Of a stretch of 64,000 nt of DNA, positions 62,679 to 64,000 are shown piece after piece; position 1 is the stretch's first letter, and every line of letters begins with the position of its first letter. Source of the DNA: Devosia elaeis (GTDB lineage Bacteria; Pseudomonadota; Alphaproteobacteria; Rhizobiales; Devosiaceae); NCBI RefSeq assembly GCF_001650025.1, contig NZ_LVVY01000068.1, forward strand, positions 1 to 64,000. The letters run 5' to 3'. The notes below the pieces were generated by a model. The model worked only from the letters and a program-made list of their open reading frames with translations. It ran no database searches and was not told the origin of the DNA. The position numbers and the translations under genes are program-made.

Positions 62679-63135
62679 CCCTGCCATTTTCGTCGATGCC
62701 GATGCCTGCCCGGTCAAGGAGGAGGCGAAGCGCGTGGCCGAGCGGCTCGGGCTCGTCATCACCTATGTCAGCAATGGCGGTATTCGCCCCTCGCGCGATC
62801 CCATGGTGCGGGTCGTGGTGGTGCCGACCGGCGCCGATGCTGCCGATGACTGGATCGTCGAACAGGCCCAGCCCAACGACATCGTGCTGACGGCCGACAT
62901 TCCCCTGGCCAGCCGCGCCATCGACAAGGGCTGCCATGTGCTGGGTTTTACCGGAAAACCTTTCACGCCCGCGTCCATCGGCATGGCTCTCGCCATGCGC
63001 GATCTCAAGCAGCATCTGCGCGAGACCGGAGAAATCCAGGGCTACAATCCGGGCTTCCGGCCCGCCGATCGCTCCGCCTTTCTCAGCGCGCTCGATACGC
63101 TGGGGCGCAAGGCGAAAAGCCTTGCCGGTAAGTAG
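62671..63135 (+). CDS. DUF188 (YaiI/YqxD) family protein
   Basis: A 154-residue protein of the YaiI/YqxD family, which has a PIN-like fold. It has FVDADACPVKEEA at the start, SNGGIRPSRDP in the middle and NDIVLTADIPLASRAI with three of the acidic residues expected for a nuclease site. Its exact target is not established. Coupled to the upstream P-loop gene. Confidence 0.9.
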   Translation: MPDPAIFVDADACPVKEEAKRVAERLGLVITYVSNGGIRPSRDPMVRVVVVPTGADAADDWIVEQAQPNDIVLTADIPLASRAIDKGCHVLGFTGKPFTPASIGMALAMRDLKQHLRETGEIQGYNPGFRPADRSAFLSALDTLGRKAKSLAGK

Positions 63136-63215
63136 TTCTTAAGTTTTCACGAGGGGAATATTAACCATAATCGCAAATTGTGAGACCCGCCTAAACCTTT
63201 GTTGCGGGTGTTGTC

Positions 63216-64000
63216 TTGCGTTTGCTGCGTGTGCTGTCCGTCACCGTTCTGCTGGCTGCGGCCATGGCCGGTTGTGCCAAGCCGCCCAGCCAGAACGACC
63301 ACTTCGCGTCCGGCCCGCTCGCCTTCCAGGATCAGACCATTACCGGCAGCGTCCGCCAGAGCGCCAGTGCCCGCCTGCAGCAGCCCATGCCCGATCGAAT
63401 CGTGTCCCATGGCGCGCTGGCCGGGCGCACCCTCGAAGTCGCCACCACCGCTGACATTATCCTCAAGCCCGGCGAGGTCATCCTGACCTTCGACGACGGC
63501 CCGCGCGCCGGCAAGACCCCGGCCATTCTCGATGCGCTCGATGCCCATGGCGTCAAGGCGACGTTCCTGATGCTGGGTTCGGCGGCCAGCGCCAATCCGA
63601 AGCTGGCGCAGATGGTCGCCCAGCGCGGCCATAGCGTGGGCAGCCATACCTATAGCCATGTCGATCTCAACACGCTGAGCCGCCAGGCGGCGTTGGACGA
63701 GATTGCCCGTGGCGAGGCCGCCGTGGCCGAGGCGCTGGCCGGGGCCGGGCAGGGGCTCTCGCCCTTCTTCCGCTTCCCCTATCTGTCCCAGTCCGGCTAT
63801 CTGCGCACCAGCCTCCTGCAAGGCGATGTGGTGGTGCTGGACGTCGATATCGACAGCAAGGATTATTACCGCGAGCCCGGCGCCGTGGTAGCGGCGCGCA
63901 CCCTCGATCGGCTCGAGGCGCGCGGCAGCGGCATCATCCTCTTCCATGACATTCACCAGCGCACGGTCGACATGCTGCCAGGTTTCCTCGACGAGCTCGC
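63216..64000 (+). CDS. Polysaccharide deacetylase, lipoprotein-like, cut by window end
   Basis: At least 261 residues of a NodB-type carbohydrate esterase family 4 enzyme. The motifs appear in order: TFDDGPR (catalytic D, metal D), HTYSHVDL (metal HxxxH), RFPYL, DVDIDSKDY and ILFHDIH. The N-terminus (RLLRVLSVTVLLAAAMAGC) is a lipoprotein signal with cysteine near residue 17. It deacetylates peptidoglycan or a secreted glycan; the polysaccharide locus makes the latter plausible. The start is a TTG at 63216 as my best guess (a GTG at 63231 is an alternative). The C-terminus is missing. Confidence 0.85.
   Translation, partial: MRLLRVLSVTVLLAAAMAGCAKPPSQNDHFASGPLAFQDQTITGSVRQSASARLQQPMPDRIVSHGALAGRTLEVATTADIILKPGEVILTFDDGPRAGKTPAILDALDAHGVKATFLMLGSAASANPKLAQMVAQRGHSVGSHTYSHVDLNTLSRQAALDEIARGEAAVAEALAGAGQGLSPFFRFPYLSQSGYLRTSLLQGDVVVLDVDIDSKDYYREPGAVVAARTLDRLEARGSGIILFHDIHQRTVDMLPGFLDEL

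Overview
The window is a 64 kb stretch of a GC-rich alphaproteobacterial chromosome. Gene content points to Hyphomicrobiales, and my best guess is a Devosia-like genus. The pointers are DUF3126, two LapG-type cysteine peptidases, a DUF2336 protein, a CysN-CysC fusion, gene-transfer-agent (GTA) head-spike homologues, a CtrA-type box and a GhsA/GhsB-like pair. No transposase, integrase, rRNA or CRISPR array was seen. One tRNA (Thr, TGT) is present.

Layout. 0.1-23.5 kb is mostly housekeeping and envelope functions: GNAT and MFS genes, a flavin monooxygenase, an NDUFS6-like zinc protein, cysE, DUF3126, a minus-strand PAS / PilZ / LapG-like set, a rhomboid protease, a DMT exporter, hisI, corA, folE, a SufU-like scaffold with yidD and a GFA protein, thrS, arfB, two secreted proteins, a nitroreductase and an SLT-type lysozyme-like gene. 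23.6-48.8 kb is a surface polysaccharide locus. 49-64 kb holds DUF2336, nadK, tRNA-Thr, cysD-cysNC, a ROK regulator divergent from xylFHG, DUF1345, frmA, two hydrolase/ATPase genes, a DUF188 protein and a truncated polysaccharide deacetylase.

How the polysaccharide locus works. Ugd makes UDP-glucuronate and Uxs decarboxylates it to UDP-xylose. The phosphohexomutase and bifunctional ManC give GDP-mannose, Gmd gives the 4-keto-6-deoxy intermediate, and Fcl should finish GDP-L-fucose. An ExoY-type initiator loads the first sugar. WecG/TagA-type and two GT4 transferases extend the unit, a Wzx-type flippase exports it, and two O-antigen-ligase-like proteins and a Wzz/BY-kinase polymerise it and control its length. 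A Wza-type outer-membrane exporter is not in the window. The plus-strand operon (29.1-36.7 kb) is tightly overlapped from uxs onward.

Three things stand out. (1) fcl is broken by what looks like a one-base loss near 30,335. (2) The operon carries an unusual pair: an NTase-like/thymidylate-kinase-like protein and an aminoglycoside-phosphotransferase-like kinase, of unknown role. (3) Homologues of the RcGTA head spikes GhsA and GhsB lie immediately downstream of gmd on the same strand, inside the locus that builds the cell's own surface polysaccharide; capsule is the known receptor for those spikes in Rhodobacter.

Several spacers carry recurring short palindromes that look like intergenic repeat families.
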